Shown: positions 19,214-28,295 of the stretch, in pieces
How the letters are laid out: each line of letters starts with the position of its first letter
Numbering within the stretch: the first letter of the stretch is position 1
Assembly: GCA_027492585.1 (NCBI GenBank)
Contig: JAPUEK010000024.1
Location: 1 to 64,000 of the forward strand
Source of the DNA: Paracoccaceae bacterium
GTDB lineage: Bacteria > Pseudomonadota > Alphaproteobacteria > Rhodobacterales > Rhodobacteraceae
Direction of reading: 5' to 3'
DNA: 64,000 nucleotides
Notes under the pieces: model-generated
Databases searched by the model: none
What the model was told of the DNA's origin: nothing
Seen by the model: the letters and a program-made list of their open reading frames with translations, nothing else
Position numbers and translations under genes: made by a program

Positions 19214-21229
19214 TTGGATATCGAAACGCTCCGCACCCGCCACCCCGATCACTGGATGCGTGCCTGCGCGATCCGCACCCTGACGCTCGATGCGGTGGCT
19301 GCCGCCAATTCGGGCCACTCGGGGATGCCGATGGGGATGGCCGACGTGGCGACGGTTCTCTTCGAGAAGCATCTGAAGTTCGATCCCAAGGCCCCCCGCT
19401 GGGCCGACCGCGACCGTTTCATCCTGTCGGCCGGCCATGGCTCCATGCTGATCTATGCGCTGCTGCATCTGACCGGCTACGGCGATGTGACGATCGAGCA
19501 GATCAGGAACTTCCGCCAATGGGGCGCCATCACCGCCGGCCACCCCGAATACGGCCATGTCTCGGGGGTCGAGACGACGACCGGCCCGCTCGGCCAGGGC
19601 ATCGCCAATTCGGTGGGCTTCGCCATCGCCGAGGAAAACCTGCGCGCCCGCTGGGGTTCGAAGGTGGTGGATCACCACACCTGGGTCATCGCCGGCGACG
19701 GCTGCCTGATGGAGGGCGTGAGCCAGGAGGCGCTGACCCTCGCCGGCAAGCAGCAGCTTTCGCGGCTGATCGTCCTTTGGGACAACAACGGCATCACCAT
19801 CGACGGCAAGGTCTCCATCGCCGATGTCACCGACCAGATGGCGCGCTTTGCCGCCTCGGGCTGGGATGTCTTCGCCTGCGACGGCCATGACCCGGAGGAT
19901 ATCGACCGCGCCCTCGCCGCCGCCAAGGCCTCCCCGCGCCCGGCCTTCGTCGCCTGCAAGACCCATATCGCGCTCGGCCATGCCGCGCAGGACACCTCCA
20001 AGGGCCATGGCGCACTGACCGACAAGGCCCAGATGGAGGCCGCGAAGGCCGCCTATGGCTGGCCCTATGCGCCCTTCGAGATCCCGGCGGAGATCAAGAG
20101 CTGGTGGGAAAGCCTCGGCGCCCGCGGGGCCAAGGCCCATGCAGACTGGCAGGCCCGGCTCTCCGCCCTCTCGGCGGCGAAACAGGCCGAATTTGCGCGG
20201 ATCATGGCCGGCGAGACCCCGGCCAGACTTTCCGCCGCCATTCGCGCGGTGAAGAAGGCCGCCTCGGAAGAGGCACCGAAGATCGCCACCCGCTCCGCCT
20301 CCGAAAAGGTGCTGGCGGCGGTGAACCCGGTTGCGACCGAGACCCTCGGCGGCTCCGCCGACCTCACCGGCTCCAACAACACCAAGACCGCCGATCTCGG
20401 CGTCTTCACCCCGGAGGACCGCAAGGGCCGCTACGTCTATTACGGCATCCGCGAACACGGGATGGCGGCCGCGATGAACGGCATGGCGCTGCACGGCGGG
20501 GTGCGCCCCTATGGCGGCACCTTCATGTGCTTCACCGATTACGCCCGCCCCTCGATGCGGCTTTCGGCGCTGATGGGCGTGCCGGTCGTCTATGTGATGA
20601 CCCATGACAGCATCGGCCTTGGCGAGGATGGCCCGACCCACCAGCCGGTGGAGCATCTGGCGATCAGCCGCGCCACGCCGAACACCCTCGTCTTCCGCCC
20701 CGCCGATCTGGTGGAAACCGCCGAGGCCTGGGAAATCGCGCTGAGCGAAAAGAAACGCCCCTCGGTGCTCGCCCTCAGCCGCCAGAACCTGCCGACGGTC
20801 CGCAAGACCCACACCAACCAGAACCTGACCGCCAAAGGCGGCTATGTGCTGGCCGAAGCCACCGGCAAGCGTCAGGTCATCCTGCTGGCCACCGGCTCCG
20901 AGGTGGAGATCGCGCTGAAGGCCCGCGAGATGCTGGAGGCCGAGGGCATCGGCACCCGCGTCGTCTCGCTGCCGTCGATGGAGCTTTTCGCCGCGCAGGA
21001 TGAGGCCTGGCGCAAGAAGGTCCTGCCCGCAGGCCCGGTGCGCGTCGCCATCGAGGCCGGGGTCCGCATGGGCTGGGACCGCTTCCTCCTTGGGGAGCGC
21101 GGGCGCGAGGGCAAGGCCGATTTCGTCGGCATGTCGACTTTCGGCGCCTCCGCCCCGATCGACCGGCTCTACAAGGAATTCGGCATCACCGCCGAAGCCG
21201 CCGTGGCCAAGGCCAAGGCGCTGCTCTGA
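19214..21229 (+). CDS. tkt: transketolase
   Basis: 671 aa. A TPP enzyme moving two-carbon units in the pentose phosphate and Calvin pathways. Blocks seen: [32 protein letters not shown], the [16 protein letters not shown] motif near residue 160, and [21 protein letters not shown] in the pyrimidine domain. The start is TTG at 19214, since the preceding 14 residues match family N-termini; the next ATG at 19256 would remove conserved residues. It lies near two gap genes, forming a central-carbon group. Confidence 0.96.
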   Translation: MDIETLRTRHPDHWMRACAIRTLTLDAVAAANSGHSGMPMGMADVATVLFEKHLKFDPKAPRWADRDRFILSAGHGSMLIYALLHLTGYGDVTIEQIRNFRQWGAITAGHPEYGHVSGVETTTGPLGQGIANSVGFAIAEENLRARWGSKVVDHHTWVIAGDGCLMEGVSQEALTLAGKQQLSRLIVLWDNNGITIDGKVSIADVTDQMARFAASGWDVFACDGHDPEDIDRALAAAKASPRPAFVACKTHIALGHAAQDTSKGHGALTDKAQMEAAKAAYGWPYAPFEIPAEIKSWWESLGARGAKAHADWQARLSALSAAKQAEFARIMAGETPARLSAAIRAVKKAASEEAPKIATRSASEKVLAAVNPVATETLGGSADLTGSNNTKTADLGVFTPEDRKGRYVYYGIREHGMAAAMNGMALHGGVRPYGGTFMCFTDYARPSMRLSALMGVPVVYVMTHDSIGLGEDGPTHQPVEHLAISRATPNTLVFRPADLVETAEAWEIALSEKKRPSVLALSRQNLPTVRKTHTNQNLTAKGGYVLAEATGKRQVILLATGSEVEIALKAREMLEAEGIGTRVVSLPSMELFAAQDEAWRKKVLPAGPVRVAIEAGVRMGWDRFLLGERGREGKADFVGMSTFGASAPIDRLYKEFGITAEAAVAKAKALL

Positions 21230-21241
21230 TCCGGACCGAAG

Positions 21242-21356
21242 GGATGGGCAGGTTGCCCATCCTGCGGTTGGGGACGGCAGATTGCCCCTCGCATGGAAAC
21301 GGCCGCGCCTCCGGGTGCGGCCGTTTCCGTTCCGCCCGCAGGAGGGGCAATCTGCC
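21242..21356 (+). terminator. nested inverted repeats downstream of tkt
   Basis: A 9-bp hairpin GGATGGGCA / TGCCCATCC (21242-21262) is followed by a larger structure: 15-bp perfect arms (21276-21290 and 21342-21356) enclosing a second perfect 12-bp stem GGAAACGGCCGC / GCGGCCGTTTCC (21295-21328). It lies between the converging tkt and DUF808 genes. It lacks a long T-run, so it may act as a rho-assisted or RNA-stabilising end. Confidence 0.65.
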
Positions 21357-21522
21357 CATCCCTCTCCCGATTCGCCCGAACGCCTTAACGGCCCGCCCGG
21401 CGTCCGCTGTAACTACAGATGCACTACAAAGTGCGTACGCGGAAAAGACGCGGTGAAGACGGGTCGAAGCGCCGGAAATCGCAGGAGCCTCAGGATTAAC
21501 CCTGCGTTCCCAGGCCCTTGGC

Positions 21523-22491
21523 TCAATGCGCCGCTGTCTTGCCCGTCACCGCGCCCCAAAGCGGCCCGATCACCCGCGTCGCCACCGGGATGAGCAGCGT
21601 GCCGAGCGCCAGCCCGATCACCCCGTCGCAAAGCGCCGTCACCGCCCAGGCCACCAGCCCCGCCGCCTGCGGCACGGCATGGGCCGCCGCCTCCGCCCAA
21701 TGGTGGATGGTGCCGTAGGGCTCATGGAGCCCCAGCACATCCAGCCCATGCACCACGATATTGCCACCAACCCAAAGCATCGCCGCCGTCCCGACGGTGG
21801 ACAGAAAGCTCATCAGCTTCGGCATCGCCACGACCAGCCCGCGGCCAAAGCTCCGCCCCGCTCCGGTGCGCGCCGTCGCCGCCAGATGCAGCCCGATGTC
21901 ATCCATCTTCACGATCACCGCAACCGCGCCATAAACCGCCGCCGTGATCAGGACGCCGACGACGGCCAGAGTCACCGCCTCCATCCACAACGCGCTCTCG
22001 GGGATGGCGGCAAGGGCTATCGTCATGATTTCCGCAGACAAAATGAAGTCGGTCTTGATCGCGCCCGCGACCTTCTCCTCCTCCAGCCGCGCCGGGTCCC
22101 TGGTGTCGAAATCCTCCTCCACCTCTTCGTCGCCATGGGGGAAGAGCGCGTGAAAGACCTTCTCCGCCCCCTCGAAGCACAGGTAGGCGCCGCCCAGCAT
22201 CAGCAGGGGCGTGATCGCCGCCGGCAGGAAATAGTTGAGCGCCAAGAGCCCCGGCAGCAGCAGCACCAGCTTGTTGAAGACCGAGCCGCGCGCGATGCGC
22301 CAGATGATCGGCAATTCGCGCTTGGCCTCGAAGCCATGCACATATTTCGGCGTCACCGCGGCATCGTCGATGACCACCCCCGCCGCCTTGGCCCCGGCCT
22401 TGGCCGCTGCCCCGGCAATGTCATCCACCGAAGCCGCCGCCACCTTGGCAATCGCCGCCACATCATCCAGCAGCGCCAGTAACCCGCTCAT
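21523..22491 (-). CDS. DUF808 (YedI-type) inner-membrane protein
   Basis: 322 aa. The family opening SGLLALLDDVAAIAKVAAASVDDIAGAA is followed by TPKYVHGF and several hydrophobic spans (near 75-105, 165-210, 235-260 and 280-310), with DFILSAEIMTIAL in the middle. The role of DUF808 is unknown; it resembles small-molecule carriers only loosely. ATG at 22491 is preferred over 22521 because it gives the family N-terminus. Confidence 0.88.
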   Translation of the reverse strand: MSGLLALLDDVAAIAKVAAASVDDIAGAAAKAGAKAAGVVIDDAAVTPKYVHGFEAKRELPIIWRIARGSVFNKLVLLLPGLLALNYFLPAAITPLLMLGGAYLCFEGAEKVFHALFPHGDEEVEEDFDTRDPARLEEEKVAGAIKTDFILSAEIMTIALAAIPESALWMEAVTLAVVGVLITAAVYGAVAVIVKMDDIGLHLAATARTGAGRSFGRGLVVAMPKLMSFLSTVGTAAMLWVGGNIVVHGLDVLGLHEPYGTIHHWAEAAAHAVPQAAGLVAWAVTALCDGVIGLALGTLLIPVATRVIGPLWGAVTGKTAAH

Positions 22492-22566
22492 CGACACATC
22501 CTTTGCGACCCTGTCCCGCATTTAGCCGCGCCCTCGGGAAAAGGCCAAGGCCCCGCGAAGATCCCT

Positions 22567-22580
22567 TGTTAGCGCGAACA
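22567..22580. promoter_or_regulatory. LacI-type operator 1 upstream of gap1 (CceR-like)
   Basis: TGTTAGCGCGAACA, a 14-bp near-palindrome with the central CG typical of LacI-family sites. It is 105 bp upstream of gap1. The pattern matches TGTTAGCGCTAACA as remembered for CceR of Rhodobacter; identity of the regulator is inference. Confidence 0.7.
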
Positions 22581-22585
22581 TCCGA

Positions 22586-22599
22586 AGTTATCGCTAACA
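22586..22599. promoter_or_regulatory. LacI-type operator 2 upstream of gap1
   Basis: AGTTATCGCTAACA, a second related site whose centre is 19 bp from that of operator 1. TTGTTA-N16-TTATCG at 22566-22593 could be a promoter covered by both sites; another candidate promoter is TTGACT-N16-TATCCC at 22626-22653. Confidence 0.65.
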
Positions 22600-22684
22600 C
22601 CATGATAACACGTCGCTTTTGTGCTTTGACTCCGCGTCTGATGCGGCTATCCCGCATCAGGAACGCAAGGGAAAGAGGCACGGC

Positions 22685-23689
22685 ATGACCATTACCATCG
22701 GCATCAACGGCTTCGGACGCATCGGGCGCTGCACGCTGGCCCATATCGCCGAATCGAACCGCAACGATGTGCAGGTGGTGGCGATCAATGCCACCGGACC
22801 GATCGAGACCAATGCCCACCTCCTCAAATACGATTCCGTCCATGGCCGCTTTCCGGGCATGGTGAAGGTGCAGGGCAACGAGCTCGATCTCGGCCGCGGC
22901 CCGATCCGCGTGATGTCCACCTACGCCCCCGAAGAGCTGGACTGGGAAGGCGTCGATGTCGTCCTCGAATGTACCGGCAAGTTCAACGACCGCGACAAGG
23001 CGGCGGTGCATCTCGGACGCGGGGCGAAGCGGGTGCTGGTCTCCGCCCCGGCCAAGCGCGCCGACAAGACGGTGGTTTACGGGGTGAACCACCGGCAGCT
23101 TGGGCTGGAGCATCTTGTGGTCTCCAACGCCTCCTGCACCACGAACTGCCTTGCCCCGCTGGCAAAAGTTCTCAACGATTCCATCGGGATCGAGAGCGGG
23201 ATCATGACGACGATCCACAGCTACACCGGCGACCAGCCGACGCTCGACCGTCGCCACAAGGACCTTTACCGCGCCCGCGCCGCCGCCATGGCGATGATCC
23301 CGACCTCCACCGGGGCGGGCAAGGCCATCGGCGAGGTGCTGCCGGAACTGGCCGGCAAGCTCGACGGCTCGGCGATCCGGGTGCCGACACCGAATGTCTC
23401 GGCGGTGGATCTGACCTTCGTAGCCGGCAAGGATGTGACCGTGCAGGATGTGAACGAGATCGTCCGCGAGGCGGCGGCGGGTTACATGGGCATGGTTCTT
23501 TCCTATGACCCGGAGCCGAAGGTCTCGATCGACTTCAACCACACGCCGTTTTCGTCTATCTTCGCCCCGGACCAGACCAAGGTGGTGGGCAAGCGCACCG
23601 TCCGCGTCCTGGCCTGGTATGACAACGAATGGGGCTTCTCCTGCCGCATGGCCGATGTGGCGGGCGTGATGGGGCGGCTCCTCCAGTAA
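22685..23689 (+). CDS. gap: glyceraldehyde-3-phosphate dehydrogenase, GapB-like (NADP-type by motif)
   Basis: 334 aa. A Rossmann NAD(P) domain (INGFGRIGR) is followed by the catalytic domain with Cys151 in [12 protein letters not shown]. At the end of strand beta-2 it has INATGP with Ala36 where NAD-specific enzymes carry Asp, as in B. subtilis GapB (from memory). That suggests NADP preference and a gluconeogenic or Calvin-cycle direction. Two LacI-type operators precede it. ATG at 22685 gives the family N-terminus; the upstream extension is not conserved. Confidence 0.95.
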   Translation: MTITIGINGFGRIGRCTLAHIAESNRNDVQVVAINATGPIETNAHLLKYDSVHGRFPGMVKVQGNELDLGRGPIRVMSTYAPEELDWEGVDVVLECTGKFNDRDKAAVHLGRGAKRVLVSAPAKRADKTVVYGVNHRQLGLEHLVVSNASCTTNCLAPLAKVLNDSIGIESGIMTTIHSYTGDQPTLDRRHKDLYRARAAAMAMIPTSTGAGKAIGEVLPELAGKLDGSAIRVPTPNVSAVDLTFVAGKDVTVQDVNEIVREAAAGYMGMVLSYDPEPKVSIDFNHTPFSSIFAPDQTKVVGKRTVRVLAWYDNEWGFSCRMADVAGVMGRLLQ

Positions 23690-23699
23690 CGGAGGGGTC

Positions 23700-23843
23700 G
23701 TGACCGACCGCATCGCCTTCGCCCTCGCCGGGCTGATCCTTGCCGCGATCCTTGCCGATGTACTGGCCAATCAGGGCGCAGCCTCCTTTTTTCTGATGCG
23801 AAAACTCGCCGATCTGGTGGAATATCTCGCCTTCTGGCGGTGA
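23700..23843 (+). CDS. 47-aa membrane peptide between the two gap genes
   Basis: 47 codons plus stop, with GTG start preceded by GGAGGGGTC. The peptide begins VTDRIAFALAGLILAAI (first residue read as Met), a single membrane span, and ends LVEYLAFWR. I recall similar 45-50-residue peptides next to gap in other Rhodobacteraceae, but this needs a search. It follows gap1 after ten bases, so it is co-transcribed. Function unknown. Confidence 0.7.
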   Translation: MTDRIAFALAGLILAAILADVLANQGAASFFLMRKLADLVEYLAFWR

Positions 23844-23883
23844 GCCGTGCAAACTGTCATTGAAACTTGCGCTGTTTTGTCGA

Positions 23884-23897
23884 TGTTAGCGCTAGCA
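23884..23897. promoter_or_regulatory. LacI-type operator upstream of gap2
   Basis: TGTTAGCGCTAGCA, a near-perfect palindrome 39 bp before the gap2 start. A candidate -35 TTGAAA lies just upstream (about 23859), so the operator would overlap the -10 region. Confidence 0.75.
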
Positions 23898-23935
23898 TCG
23901 TGCGATTGAGTCGCGCGTCTTTTCAGGAGGTTTCC

Positions 23936-24937
23936 ATGACCGTCAAAGTCGCCATCAACGGATTTGGCCGGATCGGCCGCAACGTGCTGCGCGGGATCAT
24001 CGAATCGGGCCGCACCGATATCGAGGTGGTCGCCATCAACGACCTCGGCCCGGTGGAAACCAATGCCCATCTCCTGCGCTTCGATTCGGTCCATGGCCGT
24101 TTTCCGGCCACGGTGACGACGACCGCCGACAGCATCGACGTGGGCCGTGGCCCGATGCAGGTGACGGCGATCCGGAACCCGGCGGACCTGCCCTGGGCGC
24201 ATGTCGATATCGTGCTGGAATGCACCGGCATCTTCACCTCCAAGGAAAAATGCCTGCCGCATCTGGAAAACGGCGCCAAACGGGTGCTGATCTCCGCCCC
24301 CGGCGACGGCGCGGACAAGACCATCGTTTACGGTGTGAACGACAAGACGCTGACCTCGGCGGATATCGTCGTTTCCAATGCCTCCTGCACCACGAACTGC
24401 CTTTCGCCGGTGGCCAAGGTGCTGAATGACGCCATCGGCATCTCCAAGGGCTTCATGACCACCATCCACAGCTACACCGGCGACCAGCCGACGCTGGACA
24501 CGATGCACAAGGACCTCTACCGCGCCCGCGCCGCGGCGCTGAGCATGATCCCGACCTCCACCGGGGCGGCGAAAGCCGTGGGTCTCGTGCTGCCGGAGCT
24601 GAAGGGCAAGCTCGACGGCGTGGCGATCCGGGTTCCGACGCCGAATGTCTCGGTGGTGGATCTGGTCTTCGAAGCCGCGCGCCCGACCACTGTGCAGGAA
24701 GTGAACGACGCGATCCGCGCCGCCGCAGACGGCCCGCTGAAAGGCATCCTCGGCTATACCGACCAGCCGAACGTGTCCTCTGACTTCAACCACGACCCCC
24801 ATTCCAGCGTCTTCCACATGGATCAGACCAAGGTGATGGACGGCACGATGGTCCGCATCCTGAGCTGGTATGACAATGAATGGGGCTTCTCCAACCGCAT
24901 GGCCGATACCGCCGTGGCGATGGGCAAGCTGATCTGA
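23936..24937 (+). CDS. gap: type I glyceraldehyde-3-phosphate dehydrogenase (NAD-type by motif)
   Basis: 333 aa. It has the same architecture as its neighbour, with Cys151 in [12 protein letters not shown], but Asp36 in INDLGP, the usual NAD-binding residue. This is the likely glycolytic enzyme. An excellent ribosome site, CAGGAGG, lies seven bases before the ATG. The two proteins are close paralogues, so the pair is probably an old tandem duplication with divided cofactor use. A LacI-type operator lies in the promoter region. Confidence 0.96.
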   Translation: MTVKVAINGFGRIGRNVLRGIIESGRTDIEVVAINDLGPVETNAHLLRFDSVHGRFPATVTTTADSIDVGRGPMQVTAIRNPADLPWAHVDIVLECTGIFTSKEKCLPHLENGAKRVLISAPGDGADKTIVYGVNDKTLTSADIVVSNASCTTNCLSPVAKVLNDAIGISKGFMTTIHSYTGDQPTLDTMHKDLYRARAAALSMIPTSTGAAKAVGLVLPELKGKLDGVAIRVPTPNVSVVDLVFEAARPTTVQEVNDAIRAAADGPLKGILGYTDQPNVSSDFNHDPHSSVFHMDQTKVMDGTMVRILSWYDNEWGFSNRMADTAVAMGKLI

Positions 24938-25066
24938 CCAAGGGTCAAAGACTGCAAAAGGGCGCTCCGGGCAACCGGGGCGCCCTTTTCCTTTGCCGGG
25001 AGCCAGCCATGCAAAAAACGCCGAAGCCATGCGCCGACCGCATGGCGCCACGCCTTCACCGGCAGT

Positions 25067-25080
25067 TGTTGGCGCTAACA
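25067..25080. promoter_or_regulatory. LacI-type operator over the promoter of the DUF1127 gene
   Basis: TGTTGGCGCTAACA, the fourth member of the set. It overlaps the -35 element of TTGTTG-N16-TATATT (25066-25093), a good sigma-70-type promoter, a position that fits repression. Confidence 0.72.
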
Positions 25081-25154
25081 TAGGGTCTATATTCCCCTCA
25101 TGCGAAACGGGAGCCAGCCATCCGGGCGCTCCATCGCAAGCAAAGGAACGAGAT

Positions 25155-25316
25155 ATGAAAAGCTTCATCGCCCAATACCGTGACGCCGCCGCCAAACGCG
25201 CGCTCTACCGCAAGACGCGGGACGAAATCGCCGCCATGCCGCGCCGCATCGCGCTCGACCTCGGGATTTTCCCGGAGGATGCCGAAATTCTGGCCCGCAA
25301 GGCCGTCTGGGGCTGA
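25155..25316 (+). CDS. DUF1127 domain-containing small basic protein
   Basis: 53 aa. The DUF1127 core RKTRDEIAAMPRRIALDLGI and a basic N-terminal helix are present. Small Arg-rich proteins of this family include R. sphaeroides CcaF1, an RNA-binding protein that affects sRNA turnover (from memory); whether this one binds RNA is unknown. AAAGGA lies nine bases upstream. It has its own promoter with a LacI-type operator and its own terminator, so it is monocistronic. Confidence 0.88.
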   Translation: MKSFIAQYRDAAAKRALYRKTRDEIAAMPRRIALDLGIFPEDAEILARKAVWG

Positions 25317-25341
25317 TCAAGCCGCCGGAACCGGGGATCAA

Positions 25342-25362
25342 GGGGGCCAGCCGGCCCCCTTT

Positions 25363-25363
<1 letters not shown>
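25342..25363 (+). terminator. rho-independent terminator of the DUF1127 gene
   Basis: Perfect 7-bp stem GGGGGCC / GGCCCCC with an AGCC loop and a TTTT tail. It lies at the converging end of the gamma carbonic anhydrase gene. Confidence 0.85.
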
Positions 25364-25877
<514 letters not shown>

Positions 25878-25881
<4 letters not shown>

Positions 25882-26528
25882 CGCGCTTCAAACTCCCTGT
25901 TCAAACCCCGCACGAAATCCGAAAGCCGGGGCTGACGGGTCCGGCGCAGGCGCTCTGCCTGAAGAATGGTCGTCAACTCACGGAACGCGCTTTCAATATC
26001 GTGATTGACGATCACATAGTCATATTCCGCCCAGTGGCTGATTTCGGCCAGGGATTTCGCCATGCGGCCACGGATCACCTCGTCGCTGTCCTGCGCGCGG
26101 GAACGGAGCCGCCGTTCCAGTTCGGCGATGGAAGGGGGCAGGATGAAGATCGACACCACATCCTCGCGCATCGCCTGCTTGATCTGCTGGCCGCCCTGCC
26201 AGTCGATATCGAAGAGCGTATCGCGCCCGGCCTGCATCGCCGCCTCGACCGGCGCGCGGGGGGAGCCGTAGAGATTGCCGAAGACCTCGGCATGTTCGAG
26301 CATGTCGCCGGAGGCCACCATGGATTCAAAGGCGTCGCGGCTGCGGAAGAAGTACTCCCGCCCGTCCTGCTCTCCCGGCCGTGGGGCGCGGGTGGTGGCG
26401 GAGACGGAAAAGCGCAGACTTCCGTCCCAGTCCATCAGCCGCCGGGCCAGCGTCGATTTCCCGGCCCCCGATGGCGAGGACAGGATGAGAAGCAGCCCGC
26501 GGCGGGCAGAGGTCTCCGGCATGTTCAT
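25878..26528 (-). CDS. gmk: guanylate kinase
   Basis: 216 aa. It has the P-loop [15 protein letters not shown] and the GMP-binding [19 protein letters not shown]. It phosphorylates GMP to GDP in the cytoplasm. The ATG overlaps the yicC stop codon (ATGA), and the end overlaps the gamma-carbonic anhydrase start, so the three genes are tightly coupled. A second in-frame ATG six bases later is also possible. Confidence 0.97.
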
Positions 26529-27421
26529 TCCACGTTCTGAACCTGTTCGCGCATCTGATCAATGACGGTCTTCAGGTCAAGCCCGATCCGGGTCAGCGCC
26601 AGCGACTGCGCCTTGGAGCAGAGCGTATTGGCCTCTCGCATGAATTCCTGCATCAGGAAGTCGAACTTGCGCCCGACCGGGCCGGGATCGGCCAGCAGGC
26701 CCCGCGCCGCCTCCACATGGGCGGCAAGGCGGTCCAACTCCTCGGTCACGTCGTTCTTGACGGCCAGAAGCGCCAGCTCCTGCGCGATGCGGGTCTCGTC
26801 CAGCCCTTCGGCATTGGTCAGCAGCTTGGCAAGCTGGGCGCGCAGGGTCTCGGCGCCCGCCGCCTTGCGGGCCTCCGCCTCAAGCGCGGCCGCCTTGGTC
26901 AGATCGCCGATCCGGTCAAGCTGGCCGGCGATCACCACCTGAAGGGCCGCCCCCTCGGCGGCGCGCATCGCATTGAAATCGCTGAGAAGCCCCGGCAGGT
27001 CAGCAAGGATCGCCGCCCGCAGCGGCGCGGGATCGACCTCTGCCGTCGCGGTGTCTATGACACCGCGCACCGCCAGCACATCCGCCCCGGTCGGCTGGCC
27101 CAGCGTCACGCCCGCCGCCATGGCCTCCTCCTCCACCGCGCGCAGCGCCATCAGGACCGAGGCGAGCACCGCCTTGTTCACCCCAAAGCCCTCGCCCGTC
27201 TCCGCCCCCTCGCGCGCGACCTTGAGAGAGAGCGAGACATTGCCCCGGTGCAGCGCCTTGGCCAGATCGCCGCGCAGCGCCAGCTCCAGCCCGTCGATCC
27301 AGTCCGGCACCCGCAGGCGCAGATCCAGCCCCTTGCCGTTGACCGAGCGGATATCCCAGGACCAGCCGTAACCCGCCCCCTGCCCCTTGCGCGCCGCAAA
27401 GCCCGTCATCGAAACCGTCAT
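26525..27421 (-). CDS. yicC: YicC/YloC-family endoribonuclease
   Basis: 298 aa. The N-terminal YicC domain opens [10 protein letters not shown], with [18 protein letters not shown]; the C-terminal DUF1732 domain ends near [20 protein letters not shown]. The family degrades specific RNAs, including sRNA, as a toroidal endoribonuclease in E. coli. Pairing with gmk is a common arrangement. Confidence 0.94.
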   Translation of the reverse strand: MTVSMTGFAARKGQGAGYGWSWDIRSVNGKGLDLRLRVPDWIDGLELALRGDLAKALHRGNVSLSLKVAREGAETGEGFGVNKAVLASVLMALRAVEEEAMAAGVTLGQPTGADVLAVRGVIDTATAEVDPAPLRAAILADLPGLLSDFNAMRAAEGAALQVVIAGQLDRIGDLTKAAALEAEARKAAGAETLRAQLAKLLTNAEGLDETRIAQELALLAVKNDVTEELDRLAAHVEAARGLLADPGPVGRKFDFLMQEFMREANTLCSKAQSLALTRIGLDLKTVIDQMREQVQNVE

Positions 27422-27568
27422 CCGCCGCTCCGTCCGCTGTTTACCATTTGTAAAGATTTCCAGCCAAAGCCGAAGGATTCGGACTAGATTAAGGTCTTGG
27501 TAACAGGTGTTGCGCCAGAATTAACCGTGTCATTTGCGGCAGGGCGGCAGCATCATCGGGGAGCGGCA

Positions 27569-28216
27569 ATGTTCGGCTTTGGCAACGGATCGGGGCGGGG
27601 AAGAACGGGGATGACGGAGCCTTTTGCGGCCCTTCAGGAAGTGCGCGCCTATTGGGAGGCCCTCCGGGAAGGCGGCGCCCTGCCCCGGCGTGATGCGATC
27701 GACCCGCGCGGCATGGCGGGGGCGCTCGACCGGGTGTTTCTGGTGGAACGCATCGCACCGGGCATCGCGCGCTTTCGGCTGGCGGGGATGGTATTCAATG
27801 GTCTCATGGGGATGGAGGTGCGGGGGATGCCGCTGTCCGCCCTGGTGGACCCTGCCTCACGGGGGCGGTTTGCCGAGGTTCTGGAGCCGGTCTTTTGCGG
27901 CCCGCAGGTACTGGAGCTGTCGCTGGAAGCCGAACGCGGCATCGGCCGGCCGGCGCTGTCGGCGCGGATGCTGCTCCTGCCGGTGACAGGCCTGCGCGGC
28001 GAGCCGCTTCTGGCGCTCGGCTGTCTCTGCCTGACGGGGGAGCCGGGCCGCAGCCCGCGCCGCTTCGCCATCGCAGGAGAGCGGCGGGAGGAGCTTCCCG
28101 CCCTGCCGAAGCCGACTCCGGTGGCAGAGGCGGGCTTTGCCGAGACGGCGGCAGCGTTCCATCCCCGCCCGCCGCGGGGCAAACCCCTGCTGCGGCTCGT
28201 CAGTTCGCGGGAGTAA
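27569..28216 (+). CDS. PAS_5 (DUF1457) domain protein
   Basis: 215 aa. An N-terminal PAS-like domain of the alphaproteobacterial PAS_5 type spans about residues 18-160, with PRRDAIDPRGMAGALDRVFLV, FRLAGMVFNGLMGMEVRGMP and LGCLCLTG. The tail is variable. No kinase or effector domain is present. The start MFGFGNG is chosen after the weak GGGAGCGG site; an internal ATG at 27611 is possible. Regulatory role unknown. It lies between yicC (divergent) and the converging DAHP synthase. Confidence 0.85.
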   Translation: MFGFGNGSGRGRTGMTEPFAALQEVRAYWEALREGGALPRRDAIDPRGMAGALDRVFLVERIAPGIARFRLAGMVFNGLMGMEVRGMPLSALVDPASRGRFAEVLEPVFCGPQVLELSLEAERGIGRPALSARMLLLPVTGLRGEPLLALGCLCLTGEPGRSPRRFAIAGERREELPALPKPTPVAEAGFAETAAAFHPRPPRGKPLLRLVSSRE

Positions 28217-28240
28217 GGGTGGGCGGATTGCCCATCCAAA

Positions 28241-28269
28241 CAAAAGGCGCGGCATCCCTGTGCCGCGCC
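28241..28269 (-). terminator. rho-independent terminator of the DAHP synthase gene
   Basis: Perfect 9-bp stem GGCGCGGCA / TGCCGCGCC with a 6-nt loop, followed on the minus strand by TTTTG. Next to it at 28217-28235 is a GGGTGGGC / GCCCATCC element like that after tkt. Confidence 0.85.
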
Positions 28270-28295
28270 CCTCAAAACTCAGACCGTTCAGGCGC

